A stretch of DNA of 53,145 nt from Pseudomonadota bacterium (GCA_023423275.1 JAFAFW010000042.1:1-53145), one strand, 5' to 3'. Shown: positions 26,234-35,123, counted from the stretch's first letter. The notes: a model not told the origin generated them from the letters alone. Translations and numbers: made by a program.

Positions 26234-26806
26234 ATGTTGCACTACAAGCTCACCCGTCAGTTCGTATGGACAGTTGTCGCGGCCGGCATCGCGCTCGGCA
26301 GCATGGCCGGCAGCGCGTCCGCCCAGGGTTTCTTCTCGTTCCTTTGGAGCGGCGGCTCTCGTGAAGTCGTCTCCTTCCCAGCCAGCGTGGCTCCGCGCCA
26401 GATCATCGTCAGCTTCGGCGACCGTCGCCTTTATTGGGTGCACCGCCGGGGTGAAGCCATTAGCTATCCGATCGCCGTTCCGCGCCAGGACAGCCGCTGG
26501 CAAGGTGTGACAAGCGTTTCCAGCAAACGCGTCAATCCGACATGGACGCCGACCGCTGAAATGCGTCGTGAGAATCCGAAACTGCCCGCGGTCATGCCAG
26601 GCGGCCATCCACGTAATCCGCTGGGTGTCCGCGCACTGTATCTGGGCTCCAGCCTTTACCGCATTCACGGCACCGACGCCCCTTGGACGATTGGTGAGGC
26701 CGTGTCGCGCGGTTGCATCCGCATGTATAATGAGGACGTCTTGGACCTCTATCCGCGGGTGCCGACGGGAACGCGTGTCACGGTGACGTGGCGCAAGTAC
26801 ACCTGA
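26234..26806 (+). CDS. L,D-transpeptidase (YkuD/ErfK family)
   Basis: The 190-residue product has a signal peptide (KLTRQFVWTVVAAGIALGSM, cut after ASA-Q). A YkuD domain follows with the catalytic HGTDAPWTIGEAVSRGCIRM, nucleophile C161. L,D-transpeptidases form 3-3 peptidoglycan cross-links or attach proteins to the wall in the periplasm. Start choice: ATG 26234 gives the best signal peptide, but GGAGGG is only two to three bases before it. Upstream in-frame ATGs (26198, 26219) and a GTG (26159) remain possible. A terminator hairpin follows at 26831. Confidence 0.92.
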   Translation: MLHYKLTRQFVWTVVAAGIALGSMAGSASAQGFFSFLWSGGSREVVSFPASVAPRQIIVSFGDRRLYWVHRRGEAISYPIAVPRQDSRWQGVTSVSSKRVNPTWTPTAEMRRENPKLPAVMPGGHPRNPLGVRALYLGSSLYRIHGTDAPWTIGEAVSRGCIRMYNEDVLDLYPRVPTGTRVTVTWRKYT

Positions 26807-26830
26807 CGAGGCAGACAATTCATCCCTTCC

Positions 26831-26854
26831 ATGCGGCCCCGAACGGGGCCGCAT
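26831..26854 (+). terminator. Intrinsic-type terminator after the L,D-transpeptidase gene
   Basis: ATGCGGCCCCG (26831-26841) pairs with CGGGGCCGCAT (26844-26854), an 11-bp GC-rich stem with a tight loop. It is followed by TCGTTTG, a weak T run. It lies 25 bases after the stop codon. Confidence 0.7.
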
Positions 26855-27008
26855 TCGTTTGTGACGCCTCCTGGAACCGAGTATCTATGCGATGCGCTCG
26901 GAGGCCCGTGGCATCGGGTCACGAGGCCGCCGCTCGAGCTTGCCTTATATGGTCCGGCAACGATGCGCCGGACCACAGGCGCAGAACCAGGACTGTGCTG
27001 CCCGTGCC

Positions 27009-28019
27009 ATGAGCACCCCGCTGATATCCATCATTATCCCGGTCCTCAACGAAACTCAGGGCCTGCAGGCCCTTTTGGCCCGTGTTCAGCCGATCATCGA
27101 AAGGTTCGGGCCTTGGGAGATCGTCTTCATCGATGACGGATCGACGGACGGCACACTCGCCGAACTGAAACGTCTCCACGGCGCGGATCCGCGCATCAAG
27201 GCGATTTCCTTCAGTCGCAACTTCGGCAAGGAGATCGCGATCGCCGCAGGATTGCGTTACGTGCAAGGTGCTGCCGCCATCATCATGGATGCCGATCTCC
27301 AGCATCCGCCGGAGGTGATCGAAGAGTTCATCGCGAAGTGGCGGGCTGGGTATCAGGTGGTCTACGGCGAGCGGCTCGACCGGGCCACGGACGGCCCCAT
27401 CCGCCGCTTTTTCTCACGCGCCTTCTACCGCACCTTCAACGCGCTCTCGAAGTCGGACATCCCCGAAGGCGCCGGTGATTTCCGACTTCTCGATCGCCGC
27501 GCCATCGATGCGATGAACGCGCTCGATGAACGCTCGCGCTTCAACAAGGGCTTGTTCTCGTGGATCGGGTTCCGGTCGGTCGGCGTCCCCTACACCGTCG
27601 CAGACCGCACGCATGGCGGCTCGCGCTGGAGCTTCCGCACGCTACTGCGGTTCGCCCTGGACGGCTTGACGTCGTTCACGACGCTCCCGCTGCGGATCTG
27701 GTCGTTGCTGGGATTGGCCATTTCCCTCACAGCCTTCGCCAGTGCTCTGATCTACCTGTCGCGGACATTGATCTACGGTACGGACGTCCCAGGCTTTCCC
27801 TCGCTCATCATTTCGGTGATGATCTTTTCCGGCGTCCAGCTCATATCCCTAGGCGTACTCGGCGAGTATCTTGGACGTGTCTACGAGGAGGTCAAGAACC
27901 GCCCGCTCTGCATCGTTGCGGAAGAAGTCGGAACCGGCCGCGCCGCCGATCCGGGGACGACCACGCTGCGCCGCATCGTGACGCCGATGCCCCGTCAGGA
28001 CAGGCCCGACGACCGGTGA
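27009..28019 (+). CDS. GT2-family glycosyltransferase, GtrB/ArnC/DPM1-like, with C-terminal membrane helices
   Basis: From ATG 27009 the protein has 336 residues. A GT-A catalytic domain carries IIIPVLNE, IDDGSTDGT and the DxD-like DADLQHPPE. Then come two C-terminal transmembrane helices (about residues 230-295), the layout of undecaprenyl-phosphate sugar synthases. Such enzymes load a sugar onto undecaprenyl phosphate for later transfer in the periplasm. The GtrA-like flippase two genes on supports that role. Upstream frame to 26892 is non-conserved and follows the terminator. Confidence 0.9.
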   Translation: MSTPLISIIIPVLNETQGLQALLARVQPIIERFGPWEIVFIDDGSTDGTLAELKRLHGADPRIKAISFSRNFGKEIAIAAGLRYVQGAAAIIMDADLQHPPEVIEEFIAKWRAGYQVVYGERLDRATDGPIRRFFSRAFYRTFNALSKSDIPEGAGDFRLLDRRAIDAMNALDERSRFNKGLFSWIGFRSVGVPYTVADRTHGGSRWSFRTLLRFALDGLTSFTTLPLRIWSLLGLAISLTAFASALIYLSRTLIYGTDVPGFPSLIISVMIFSGVQLISLGVLGEYLGRVYEEVKNRPLCIVAEEVGTGRAADPGTTTLRRIVTPMPRQDRPDDR

Positions 28020-28921
28020 GCGATACGCACCAGCCTCATTCTCCGAACGGCCCGCCAGCGATCCTGTGCGCCGACGACTACGCGATGACCGAAGGCGTCT
28101 CCGCTGCCATCGAGGAGCTGGCGGCCGCGGAAAGATTGTCGGCTACCAGCGTGCTCGTCACGAGCCGGCACTGGCCGGCACATGCCGCGCGCATCGTCGG
28201 TTTGAGAGATCGCATCGCGATCGCGCTGCACCTGAACCTCACCCTCGGCGAACCCGCCGGTCCCATGCCGGGACTGGCGCCGTCGGGAACGTTTCCATCC
28301 CTGGGCACCGTGCTCCGTCTGGCCTTGAGACGAAAGCTGGACGCGCGTGAGATCGCCAACGAGGTGTCGCGTCAGCTCGACCGGTTCGAGTTGCACCTCG
28401 GCCATCCGCCCGACATCGTCGACGGACACCAGCACGTGCATGCCCTGCCGCAGATCAGAGACGCCGTGCTGGAGACACTGGCGTCGCGTTTTCCCAGCGC
28501 CAAGCCTCTGGTCCGCGATCCTTCTGACAGCCCGTTGGCCATCCTGACGCGCGGTGCAGCACCGGTGAAGGCGCTCGGGCTTTCCATCCTAACGGCCAGT
28601 TTCGGATCGCGGGCGCGTACCCTCGGATTTCCGACCAACCAGGGCTTTTCCGGCGTGTCTTCCTTCGACGAACATGTGCCCTATGAAGATGAGCTCGCCC
28701 GGTTCTTCCGCGACCCGGGAAAGCGTCACCTCATCATGTGCCATCCGGGGTTTCCGGACGCCGAGCTGGCGCGGCTCGATCCCGTCGTACAGCGGCGGCG
28801 CGCCGAGTTCGAGGCGTTGCGCGATAGCCTCGATCTGCCCGAGCGCATCGCTCACCTGCGCCGCGAGCCGGACGGACGCGTGACCTGGATGCCTTGGAGC
28901 ACGGCCCATGCCCCAGGTTAG
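28016..28921 (+). CDS. YdjC/ChbG family carbohydrate deacetylase
   Basis: From GTG 28016, overlapping the preceding stop as GTGA, the protein has 301 residues. It begins CADDYAMTEGV with the metal-binding aspartate pair. It has the histidines ALHLNLTLGEPAG and VDGHQHVHALP, and CHPGFPD near the end. These are the YdjC-type zinc and catalytic residues. Homologues deacetylate N-acetylated sugars such as chitobiose or lipid-linked amino sugars. Coupled to a GtrB-like and a GtrA-like gene, it probably acts on the lipid-carried sugar. Confidence 0.9.
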   Translation: MSDTHQPHSPNGPPAILCADDYAMTEGVSAAIEELAAAERLSATSVLVTSRHWPAHAARIVGLRDRIAIALHLNLTLGEPAGPMPGLAPSGTFPSLGTVLRLALRRKLDAREIANEVSRQLDRFELHLGHPPDIVDGHQHVHALPQIRDAVLETLASRFPSAKPLVRDPSDSPLAILTRGAAPVKALGLSILTASFGSRARTLGFPTNQGFSGVSSFDEHVPYEDELARFFRDPGKRHLIMCHPGFPDAELARLDPVVQRRRAEFEALRDSLDLPERIAHLRREPDGRVTWMPWSTAHAPG

Positions 28922-29345
28922 CCCCCTGCGCCACTACGGCGGCTTCCTGCTGGCGGGTCTGCTGGCGCTCAGCACGGACGGAGCCATCCTCCAGAGCCTG
29001 ACAACGCTGGGCTGGGATCCGCTGGCGGCCCGGCTGGTCGCGATTGCGATCGCCATGGTGGTGTCGTGGCTCGTCAACCGGACAGTCACGTTCGCCATGA
29101 CCGGACCGCCGTCGTTGCGTGAATACGCCCGCTTTGCCGCCGTGTCGTGGAGCGCGCAGGTCGTCAATTACGTGATCTTCGGCATCATCATTCTGGCGCG
29201 TCCGCAAACGCATGTGTTGATGGCGCTGGTGCTGGCGTCATTTGTCGCGATGTTCGTGTCGTATTTCGGTTACCGGTATGGCGTCTTTTCAAGGCCCGAT
29301 ACGCCTTGGGATGAAACGCCCGGACCTCATTCGGAGACGCGATGA
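28908..29345 (+). CDS. GtrA-like small membrane protein (putative lipid-linked sugar flippase)
   Basis: This 145-residue protein has four predicted transmembrane helices. The GtrA signature is present: the first helix LLALSTDGAILQSL, then VSWLVNRTVTFAM and FGYRYGVF near the end. GtrA proteins are thought to flip undecaprenyl-phosphate sugars across the inner membrane. The gene overlaps the deacetylase end by 14 bases and the next start by four (ATGA), so the four genes from 27009 to 30226 are one tightly coupled unit. Confidence 0.9.
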   Translation: MPQVSPLRHYGGFLLAGLLALSTDGAILQSLTTLGWDPLAARLVAIAIAMVVSWLVNRTVTFAMTGPPSLREYARFAAVSWSAQVVNYVIFGIIILARPQTHVLMALVLASFVAMFVSYFGYRYGVFSRPDTPWDETPGPHSETR

Positions 29346-30226
29346 AAGACACGATGCCGACCGCCGTCCCTGTCCTTGAACGCGCGGGCGATTTGCTGGC
29401 CGGCTACGACGCCGTGTTCTGCGATGTCTGGGGTGTCGTCCACAACGGCCTGACGCCGTACGCCGGCGCATGCGAGGCGCTGTCCCGCTTCAGAGCACGC
29501 GGAGGCGCCGTGGTCCTCGTCACCAATTCACCCGCCCCGGCCAAGGAAACCAGCGATTTCATCGCGACGCATATCGGCGTCCCGCGGGAGGCCTGGGATG
29601 CGATCATCACCTCGGGCGACCTGACGCGCGGCTTCATCACCGAACACGGATTGAGCCGCATCCACCATATCGGACCACCCCGCGATCTGCCCGTGTTCAA
29701 AGGCCTTGATGTGGAGCGCGTCTCGCTGGAGCAGGCGCAGGGAATTGTCTGCACGGGCGTGGTCGATGATGTCCGCGAGACCGGCGAGACCTATCGCCCG
29801 CTGCTGGAGGAAGCGCGCCATCGCGGACTGCCGCTCGTTTGTGGCAACCCGGACCTGGTCGTCGAGGTCGGCGGTGTGTTCTACCCTTGTGCGGGCGCCG
29901 TTGCTGTCATCTACGAAAGTCTCGGAGGCGCAGTGTACTGGGCGGGGAAGCCGCACGCGCCAGTCTATGAAGGGGCACACCGCCTGGCCGAGACGCGCCT
30001 TGGCCGCCAGGTCGACCGCAGTCGTATCCTAGCCATCGGAGATGCGATCCGCACCGACATGGCGGGCGCCGCCAACTACGGCATCGATGGTCTGTTTATC
30101 GCCCACGGCATTCATCGCGAGGAATTGGTAATCGATAACGCGATCTGCCCATCGGGATTAGAAACACTGCTCGCAACATCGAACGGACGCAAGCCCATCG
30201 CAGCGATGCCCACGCTGGCTTGGTAG
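29342..30226 (+). CDS. HAD-superfamily class IIA phosphatase (TIGR01459-like)
   Basis: The 294-residue protein has the HAD motif I as FCDVWGVVHNG, with both catalytic aspartate positions changed to the D-x-W-G form typical of this subfamily. Motif II is VLVTNSPAP and motif IV is ILAIGDAIRTDMAGA. TIGR01459 proteins are widespread in Alphaproteobacteria and lack an agreed substrate. Here the gene is the last in the GtrB-YdjC-GtrA operon, suggesting a sugar phosphate or polyprenyl-linked substrate, but that is inference from position. Confidence 0.85.
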   Translation: MKDTMPTAVPVLERAGDLLAGYDAVFCDVWGVVHNGLTPYAGACEALSRFRARGGAVVLVTNSPAPAKETSDFIATHIGVPREAWDAIITSGDLTRGFITEHGLSRIHHIGPPRDLPVFKGLDVERVSLEQAQGIVCTGVVDDVRETGETYRPLLEEARHRGLPLVCGNPDLVVEVGGVFYPCAGAVAVIYESLGGAVYWAGKPHAPVYEGAHRLAETRLGRQVDRSRILAIGDAIRTDMAGAANYGIDGLFIAHGIHREELVIDNAICPSGLETLLATSNGRKPIAAMPTLAW

Positions 30227-30278
30227 AGCGCCTGGATGGGCGTCACTTAGCATCAAGAAGCAGTCGCACATTCCGACG

Positions 30279-30413
30279 CCGTCATTCCCGCGCAGGCGGG
30301 AATCCAAGTCATATGGCATTTAGAACTTACCGTATCAGAACCGGCAGACCGCCTCAAAAACTGCCTTCTCCATAGGAGACGCGTCTGGATTCCCGCCTGC
30401 GCGGGAATGACGG
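30279..30413. repeat. Perfect 28-bp inverted repeat enclosing 79 bases (REP/MITE-like element)
   Basis: The arms at 30279-30306 and 30386-30413 are exact reverse complements. Each arm also contains its own palindrome, ATTCCCGC/GCGGGAAT, giving two hairpins within a larger one. The ATTCCCGC-N4-GCGGGAAT core resembles dispersed repeats known in several proteobacteria. No transposase or obvious target duplication is next to it. It sits between convergent genes and could also work as a terminator for both. Confidence 0.75.
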
Positions 30414-30476
30414 AAATAGAGCGCATGCCACAAGACGTGCCTCGGATGACGCGCTAATGCCGCCGAATGGCCGAGC

Positions 30477-31517
30477 CTATTGTTCCGCCTTCGTGTGCGG
30501 ATCCTCGTTACGCGGGCGGCGCGGCTCGTTGGTGGCCGAGAAGCTGTTGACCACCATGTCCGGCGAACTCGTGTTGTGCCGCGACGGTGACAAGCGTCCG
30601 AGCCAGACGTCCGTCGCCTGAGCGCCGCCAAAGCTCATGACCGGCTCCTCACGCCAGCCCTTGGCGCCCGTCTCGCGCAGCGCGATCCGCGCCGCGTCAT
30701 TGTTGAACTCGGTAATATACATCGAGCGCAGCATCGCGAACGGACGCCCTTCGATCGGCTTGTCGAAGGTAACGTGCAGGGCGTGCCTGTTCTGATCGGT
30801 CTGCACCACCTGCACCGTCGCCGAGCCACCGCGCTCGAACGTCAGCGTGAAGGTCTGCGTTTTTGGATCGAAGGCCGCTTCCTTGATGCGCACGATCGGA
30901 CGGCCGTCGTCCTCGATCGGCCCGATCAGGAACGATGATCCGAACGCGGTCGGGTCCATCCCCGGCGGAGTCTTGGGGCGCAGCCGCCAGTAACCATCCT
31001 GCGGATAGAAGACCAGCACCTCCTCGCCACCCATCGGCCGGATGGTCCACATCTGCACCAGATGCAGGTTCTCCTCGAAGCGATCGCCGACACGCACCTT
31101 GGCCGTCGCCGGACGCCAGAAGGTCGGAAATGTCATGCCGACCATCCAGAAATCGACCTGCTCGTAAAACGTCACGCGGCGCGGTGGCACGGGCGCGGCG
31201 AACACCGGATCGCCCGACATATCGCAGTCGGTCCAGTCGGGTTCGAAACTGTCGCGCTGCATCGTCGACAGATAGACCGGATGCGCAGCCTCGATACGGA
31301 AGCTCCTCACGCGCGGCGAGGCAAACGCGATGCTGACATTGTCCTTTTCGGCGCACAGAACCGGCTCGCTGCCGTTCGTCACCTCGACGGCGATCGCTTC
31401 CGGCCGGGGATCCTTCGTGGCTTGTGACATGGCGGGCTCGATAGCGGTTGTCAGGAGCAGTGAGAACGCGGCCGCCGCGACGCGGCAGGCTTTGTCAGTC
31501 CGATACAGCATAAACAT
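30477..31517 (-). CDS. Exported protein of unknown function in OpgH/FkbM operon
   Basis: I do not recognise a family. From ATG 31517 (alternatives 31535 and 31511) the protein has 346 residues and begins with a signal-peptide-like stretch rich in Ala and Leu that ends near MSQA. It is otherwise a soluble beta-rich sequence with many aromatic residues, including FWMVGMTFPTFWRP, a VRIKEAAFDPKTQTFTLTF strand pair and HVTFDKPIEG. It overlaps the FkbM-type gene by 23 bases. Position after an OpgH-like synthase suggests a periplasmic glucan-handling role. It could stand in for OpgG, but no OpgG motif is visible. Confidence 0.75.
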   Translation of the reverse strand: MFMLYRTDKACRVAAAAFSLLLTTAIEPAMSQATKDPRPEAIAVEVTNGSEPVLCAEKDNVSIAFASPRVRSFRIEAAHPVYLSTMQRDSFEPDWTDCDMSGDPVFAAPVPPRRVTFYEQVDFWMVGMTFPTFWRPATAKVRVGDRFEENLHLVQMWTIRPMGGEEVLVFYPQDGYWRLRPKTPPGMDPTAFGSSFLIGPIEDDGRPIVRIKEAAFDPKTQTFTLTFERGGSATVQVVQTDQNRHALHVTFDKPIEGRPFAMLRSMYITEFNNDAARIALRETGAKGWREEPVMSFGGAQATDVWLGRLSPSRHNTSSPDMVVNSFSATNEPRRPRNEDPHTKAEQ

Positions 31518-32268
31518 CGCCCGAGTTGGCTTCATGAGGAAGGCTTGTGATGTAGTCTCGCATAGGGCCCACCGGCACCCAGTCGCCCAGGCTGAGCTGC
31601 TGGGATTCACCGAGGGCAACGTTGAACTTATAAGATCCCAGTGCCGAAAGGCGGTCCAAACAGGCGAACGCGACATCGCGCTGGATCGTCGTGAACTCAA
31701 AGGAGAGCGCCGGCAGCGCCGAACTCAGCCCATTCAGCACGTCGGTTTCGAATCCCTCGACGTCGATCTTGACGAAGCGCGGACGTCCATAGTCGCGGAT
31801 CAGATGATCCAGCGTCGTAACGTCGACGTCGATCGTGCGGTCCCACACCTGCCCTTCCCAGCCGCCTGCGCCATCGGCGGCAGCGATGAAGGCGCCGGAG
31901 GCTGTCGTCACGGTCGGGTTGGCGGAATTGATATGCAGCGAGAGGCGCCCGAGTTCTGCCCCGCACGCAGCTTCGACCAACGTCATATCCGGATCGTCAG
32001 AATAGATCGTGCGGATCACGCGTGCGCAGTCCGGCTGCGGCTCCAATCCAACGACGCGCGCGCCGATGCGGCGGAACGCGCCAATCCGATCACCAACGTG
32101 GCTGCCGATATCGAACGCCAAGTCTCCCGGCCCCAGGAACCGCGCATAGAGAGCGTCCATTGCCCGGTCACGGACCGGATCGCCGTAGTAGACATCGAGC
32201 GAACGGCGCAGGGCTGCCAGCGCCGGATCGGCCTTGAGTGAGGCGATGCGGTCATCGATGTTCGTCAT
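31495..32268 (-). CDS. FkbM family SAM-dependent methyltransferase in OpgH operon
   Basis: From ATG 32268 the protein has 257 residues. It has the FkbM SAM motif as AFDIGSHVGDR, the acidic follow-up VVGLEPQPD and FVKIDVEGFETDVLNG. ATG 32268 overlaps the upstream glucosyltransferase stop by four bases (ATGA). A longer upstream frame lies inside that gene and is a shadow. A methyltransferase coupled to a periplasmic glucan synthase suggests O-methylation of the glucan or a lipid precursor. The true acceptor is unknown. Confidence 0.85.
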   Translation of the reverse strand: MTNIDDRIASLKADPALAALRRSLDVYYGDPVRDRAMDALYARFLGPGDLAFDIGSHVGDRIGAFRRIGARVVGLEPQPDCARVIRTIYSDDPDMTLVEAACGAELGRLSLHINSANPTVTTASGAFIAAADGAGGWEGQVWDRTIDVDVTTLDHLIRDYGRPRFVKIDVEGFETDVLNGLSSALPALSFEFTTIQRDVAFACLDRLSALGSYKFNVALGESQQLSLGDWVPVGPMRDYITSLPHEANSGDVYAVSD

Positions 32269-34067
32269 GACACCTGCTGCACGGCCCGGACCTCTTTCGG
32301 CGGATCGAAATCCTCCGGGATACCGCACAGCCCCCACGCCTGCATGGCTTTCCCGACGGCCGGGTGCGCCGTCAGCACGCCGAAGGGGACCGCCAGCAGA
32401 TAACCGGCCGTCAGCGGCAGGCTCCACAGCAGCACCGTCGGAGAAATCATTGCCAGAGCACCACACACGACCATCCCGAACAGCATCTGCGGCCAAAGCA
32501 CGGAGACCGCTGTGCTCCATGAAATGCCATGCACATCGCGCGACTGGCCGGACCACGTCACCGACTTGCCGAAGATCAATCCGATCATGAAGATGGATGT
32601 GCGGATGGTCGAGACAGCGCCTTGCAGAAAGGAAAATACGAGTTCAATCGCCGCGCTGATCGTGAATCGCAACCAGCCCCCATAGCGGGCTACGCCCCCT
32701 TTGCTCAGGACAGCGTCCATCAACCCCGCGATCTTAGGGCTTAAGTACATGAGAAAAAAGGCGATATAGAGCCCTATGGCGAGGTCGGACGGATAGTCCT
32801 CAATCTCGCGCGCCTCCCAGGCGGCCACCGGCAACAGGCCGATCATCAGCGTCCAGGCAGGGATGCCGAGAAACATGAGGATCGCCCAGACGAGCTGAAA
32901 GCGGCTCATCGGCAGCAGGCCCGGCAAATCCAGCAGCTTGATGTACTGCATGTTGCCCTGACACCAGCGTACGTCACGGCGGATGAATTCCAGCATCGTC
33001 GGCGGGTTTTCTTCCCACGAGCCGCGTTCCTCCGGCAGAACGCGCACCTCATAGCCGGCCCGCCGCATCAGTGTCGCCTCGACCTGATCGTGCGAGAGCA
33101 CATGGCCACCCAGCGGCGGGGTGCCCGGCAGAATCGGCAGATCGCACTGCTCGGCGAACGGCTTGATGCGCACCAGTGCGTTGTGGCCCCAGAACGGGCC
33201 GCAATCACCCACCCACCAGGCCTGGCCCATGGTGTAGGACCGCATACCGTGACGCATGCCGAACTGGAAAATTCGCGCAAACGCGCTGGATGACGGCATG
33301 CCGACGACGAGACTTTGCAGGATTCCGAGTTGTGGATGCGCCTGCATGATCCGCACCAGCCGCACGATCGCCTCACCGGACATCAGGCTATCGGCGTCGA
33401 GCGGCAGCATCAGTTCGTATCCCTCCCCCCAGCGCTTGCAGAAATCGCGCAGATTACCGGCCTTGTAACCCGTATTGACCGACCGTCGCCGGTAGACGAC
33501 CTGTTCCGGGTCAGCCAGCGTGCTGCGCCAGGCCTCCGCCGCGGCCTCCTCTGCCGCACCGACGGCTGCATCGTTCGTGTCGCTGAGGATGAAATAGCTG
33601 AAGTGATCGCCCTGCCCGGTGGCGTCGAGGCTGTCCTTGATGGTCCTGAGGCGCAGGAATGCCCGGCCCGGCTCCTCGTTGCGCACGGTCATCAGGATCG
33701 CTGTCCGGATAGCGATCGGTGTATCCACATCCACCGATCGGGCGAACGGCGCGACCTGCCCCAGCGGATCGTGGGCGCCATGCAGCAACCACACGCCCAC
33801 CACCGCGTTCCAGAAGCCAAGCACGGTCCACGGCGAGCCGATGGCGAAGGCAGCCAGCAGCACCACATCGGTTATCGTCCAGCCGCCTGCGGCCAGGACC
33901 AGGCTCACGCCCCACAGCAGAAGCACGTAGGTGATGACGTTAAGCCCGATCATGATCAGCCGCCGCCGATACAGCTCCTCGATGGACTGGCAGCCCGTGG
34001 GCGTAGTAAGCACACGTTCACCACCAGCAGCCGTCAGCGACGGCGAAAGCTCCTGGCGCTCGGTCAT
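32265..34067 (-). CDS. Periplasmic glucan biosynthesis glucosyltransferase (OpgH/MdoH-like)
   Basis: The 600-residue protein from MTERQELS has the MdoH layout: N-terminal transmembrane helices, a large GT2 cytosolic domain and several C-terminal helices. Within the GT2 domain are LMTVRNEEPGRAF, FILSDTND, LPLDADSLMSG and the RRDVRWCQGN (Q/R-x-x-R-W type) motif. It is shorter than E. coli OpgH (about 850 residues). It makes linear beta-1,2-glucan chains from UDP-glucose and passes them to the periplasm. It leads an operon with an FkbM methyltransferase and an exported unknown; its partner OpgG is not found. It diverges from the dehydrogenase gene by 54 bases. Confidence 0.88.
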   Translation of the reverse strand: MTERQELSPSLTAAGGERVLTTPTGCQSIEELYRRRLIMIGLNVITYVLLLWGVSLVLAAGGWTITDVVLLAAFAIGSPWTVLGFWNAVVGVWLLHGAHDPLGQVAPFARSVDVDTPIAIRTAILMTVRNEEPGRAFLRLRTIKDSLDATGQGDHFSYFILSDTNDAAVGAAEEAAAEAWRSTLADPEQVVYRRRSVNTGYKAGNLRDFCKRWGEGYELMLPLDADSLMSGEAIVRLVRIMQAHPQLGILQSLVVGMPSSSAFARIFQFGMRHGMRSYTMGQAWWVGDCGPFWGHNALVRIKPFAEQCDLPILPGTPPLGGHVLSHDQVEATLMRRAGYEVRVLPEERGSWEENPPTMLEFIRRDVRWCQGNMQYIKLLDLPGLLPMSRFQLVWAILMFLGIPAWTLMIGLLPVAAWEAREIEDYPSDLAIGLYIAFFLMYLSPKIAGLMDAVLSKGGVARYGGWLRFTISAAIELVFSFLQGAVSTIRTSIFMIGLIFGKSVTWSGQSRDVHGISWSTAVSVLWPQMLFGMVVCGALAMISPTVLLWSLPLTAGYLLAVPFGVLTAHPAVGKAMQAWGLCGIPEDFDPPKEVRAVQQVS

Positions 34068-34121
34068 GACGGGCGTTCCTGATGACGACGGCAGCAGGCC
34101 GTCAGCGGCGGGTTGAAGGAT

Positions 34122-35123
34122 ATGCAGAGCACGGCAGAAAGTGCGGCGCGCCGCTCGGCCCGGGCGCTGTGGTACGTGGCCCAGGGCAAGGCGGAGTTGA
34201 GGGACGAACCGCTTTTCGCCCCCGCCGGCGACGAGGTCATGATCCGCACGCTGTTCAGCGCAGTCAGTCGCGGCACGGAGCGTCTCGTCATGTTCGGTGC
34301 GGTGGGACAAAGCGAGTGGGACCGCATGCGCGCGCCTCTGCAGGCCGGCACATTTCCATATCCGGTGAAATATGGCTATTGCACGACCGGCATCATAGAG
34401 GCCGGGCCGGAAGCGCTCCTTGGCCGCACGGTTTTTACGTTGCATCCGCACCAGGACATTTTCGTGATCCCATTGGACATGGCCGTTCCGGTTCCGGACG
34501 GGGTTCCGCCCCGGCGCGCCACGCTGGCCGCGAACATGGAAACGGCCCTCAACGCGATTTGGGACGCAGCCTGCGGCCCAGCCGACCGGGTGGTCGTGGT
34601 CGGCGGCGGCATTGTCGGGCTACTGATCGCTTATCTGGCGCGACGGATGCCGGGCACCGATGTGACGCTGGTCGACGTCGAGCCGGAGCGAAGAGAACTC
34701 GCCGGTCTTTTCGGCTTGGGGTTCGCATCTCCCGAGGACTGCCCGGCTGAGGCGGATGTTGTCTTTCATACCAGCGCGACCGCCGCGGGTTTGGACACCG
34801 CGATTGCCGCCGCCGGCCAGGAGGCGACGATCGTTGAACTGAGCTGGTACGGCGACGTATCGGTGACCGTGCCCCTCGGAGGCGCCTTCCACAGCAAGCG
34901 GTTGAAACTCATTTCGTCGCAGGTGGGGCAGGTCTCGCCCTCGCGGCGCCCGCGCTGGAGCCACCGTCGCCGCCTTGAAGCCGCCCTGTCGCTGCTCCAT
35001 GACCCACGGCTGGATGCTCTCATCACGGAGGAGCTGGCGTTCGAAGATGCGCCGCACCGCTTGCCGGACATCCTGGCGCCGGGCACAACCTCCCTCGCTC
35101 CGGTCATTCGTTATCGGACCTGA
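34122..35123 (+). CDS. BchC-like medium-chain dehydrogenase without zinc ligands
   Basis: From ATG 34122 the protein has 333 residues (TTG 34113 is also open; GAAGGA lies just before the ATG). It is a medium-chain dehydrogenase/reductase with SAVSRGTERLVMFG near the N-terminus, like the SGISTGTERL segment of bacteriochlorophyllide dehydrogenases. A nucleotide loop VVVVGGGIVGLL follows. The usual Cys and GHE zinc ligands are absent. It opens a plus-strand set with a pterin-synthase homologue, a glycosyltransferase and a methyltransferase. It probably oxidises or reduces a small-molecule alcohol or ketone in that pathway. Confidence 0.82.
   Translation: MQSTAESAARRSARALWYVAQGKAELRDEPLFAPAGDEVMIRTLFSAVSRGTERLVMFGAVGQSEWDRMRAPLQAGTFPYPVKYGYCTTGIIEAGPEALLGRTVFTLHPHQDIFVIPLDMAVPVPDGVPPRRATLAANMETALNAIWDAACGPADRVVVVGGGIVGLLIAYLARRMPGTDVTLVDVEPERRELAGLFGLGFASPEDCPAEADVVFHTSATAAGLDTAIAAAGQEATIVELSWYGDVSVTVPLGGAFHSKRLKLISSQVGQVSPSRRPRWSHRRRLEAALSLLHDPRLDALITEELAFEDAPHRLPDILAPGTTSLAPVIRYRT

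Noticed and set aside
27560..28015. Longer in-frame start for the YdjC-like deacetylase
   Set aside because: It would lie inside the GtrB-like gene; GTG 28016 with the GTGA overlap is the natural start and conserved sequence begins just after it.
32269..32556. Upstream extension of the FkbM gene in the OpgH operon
   Set aside because: The extension lies within the OpgH-like gene in another frame; ATG 32268 gives the ATGA overlap and a normal FkbM length.
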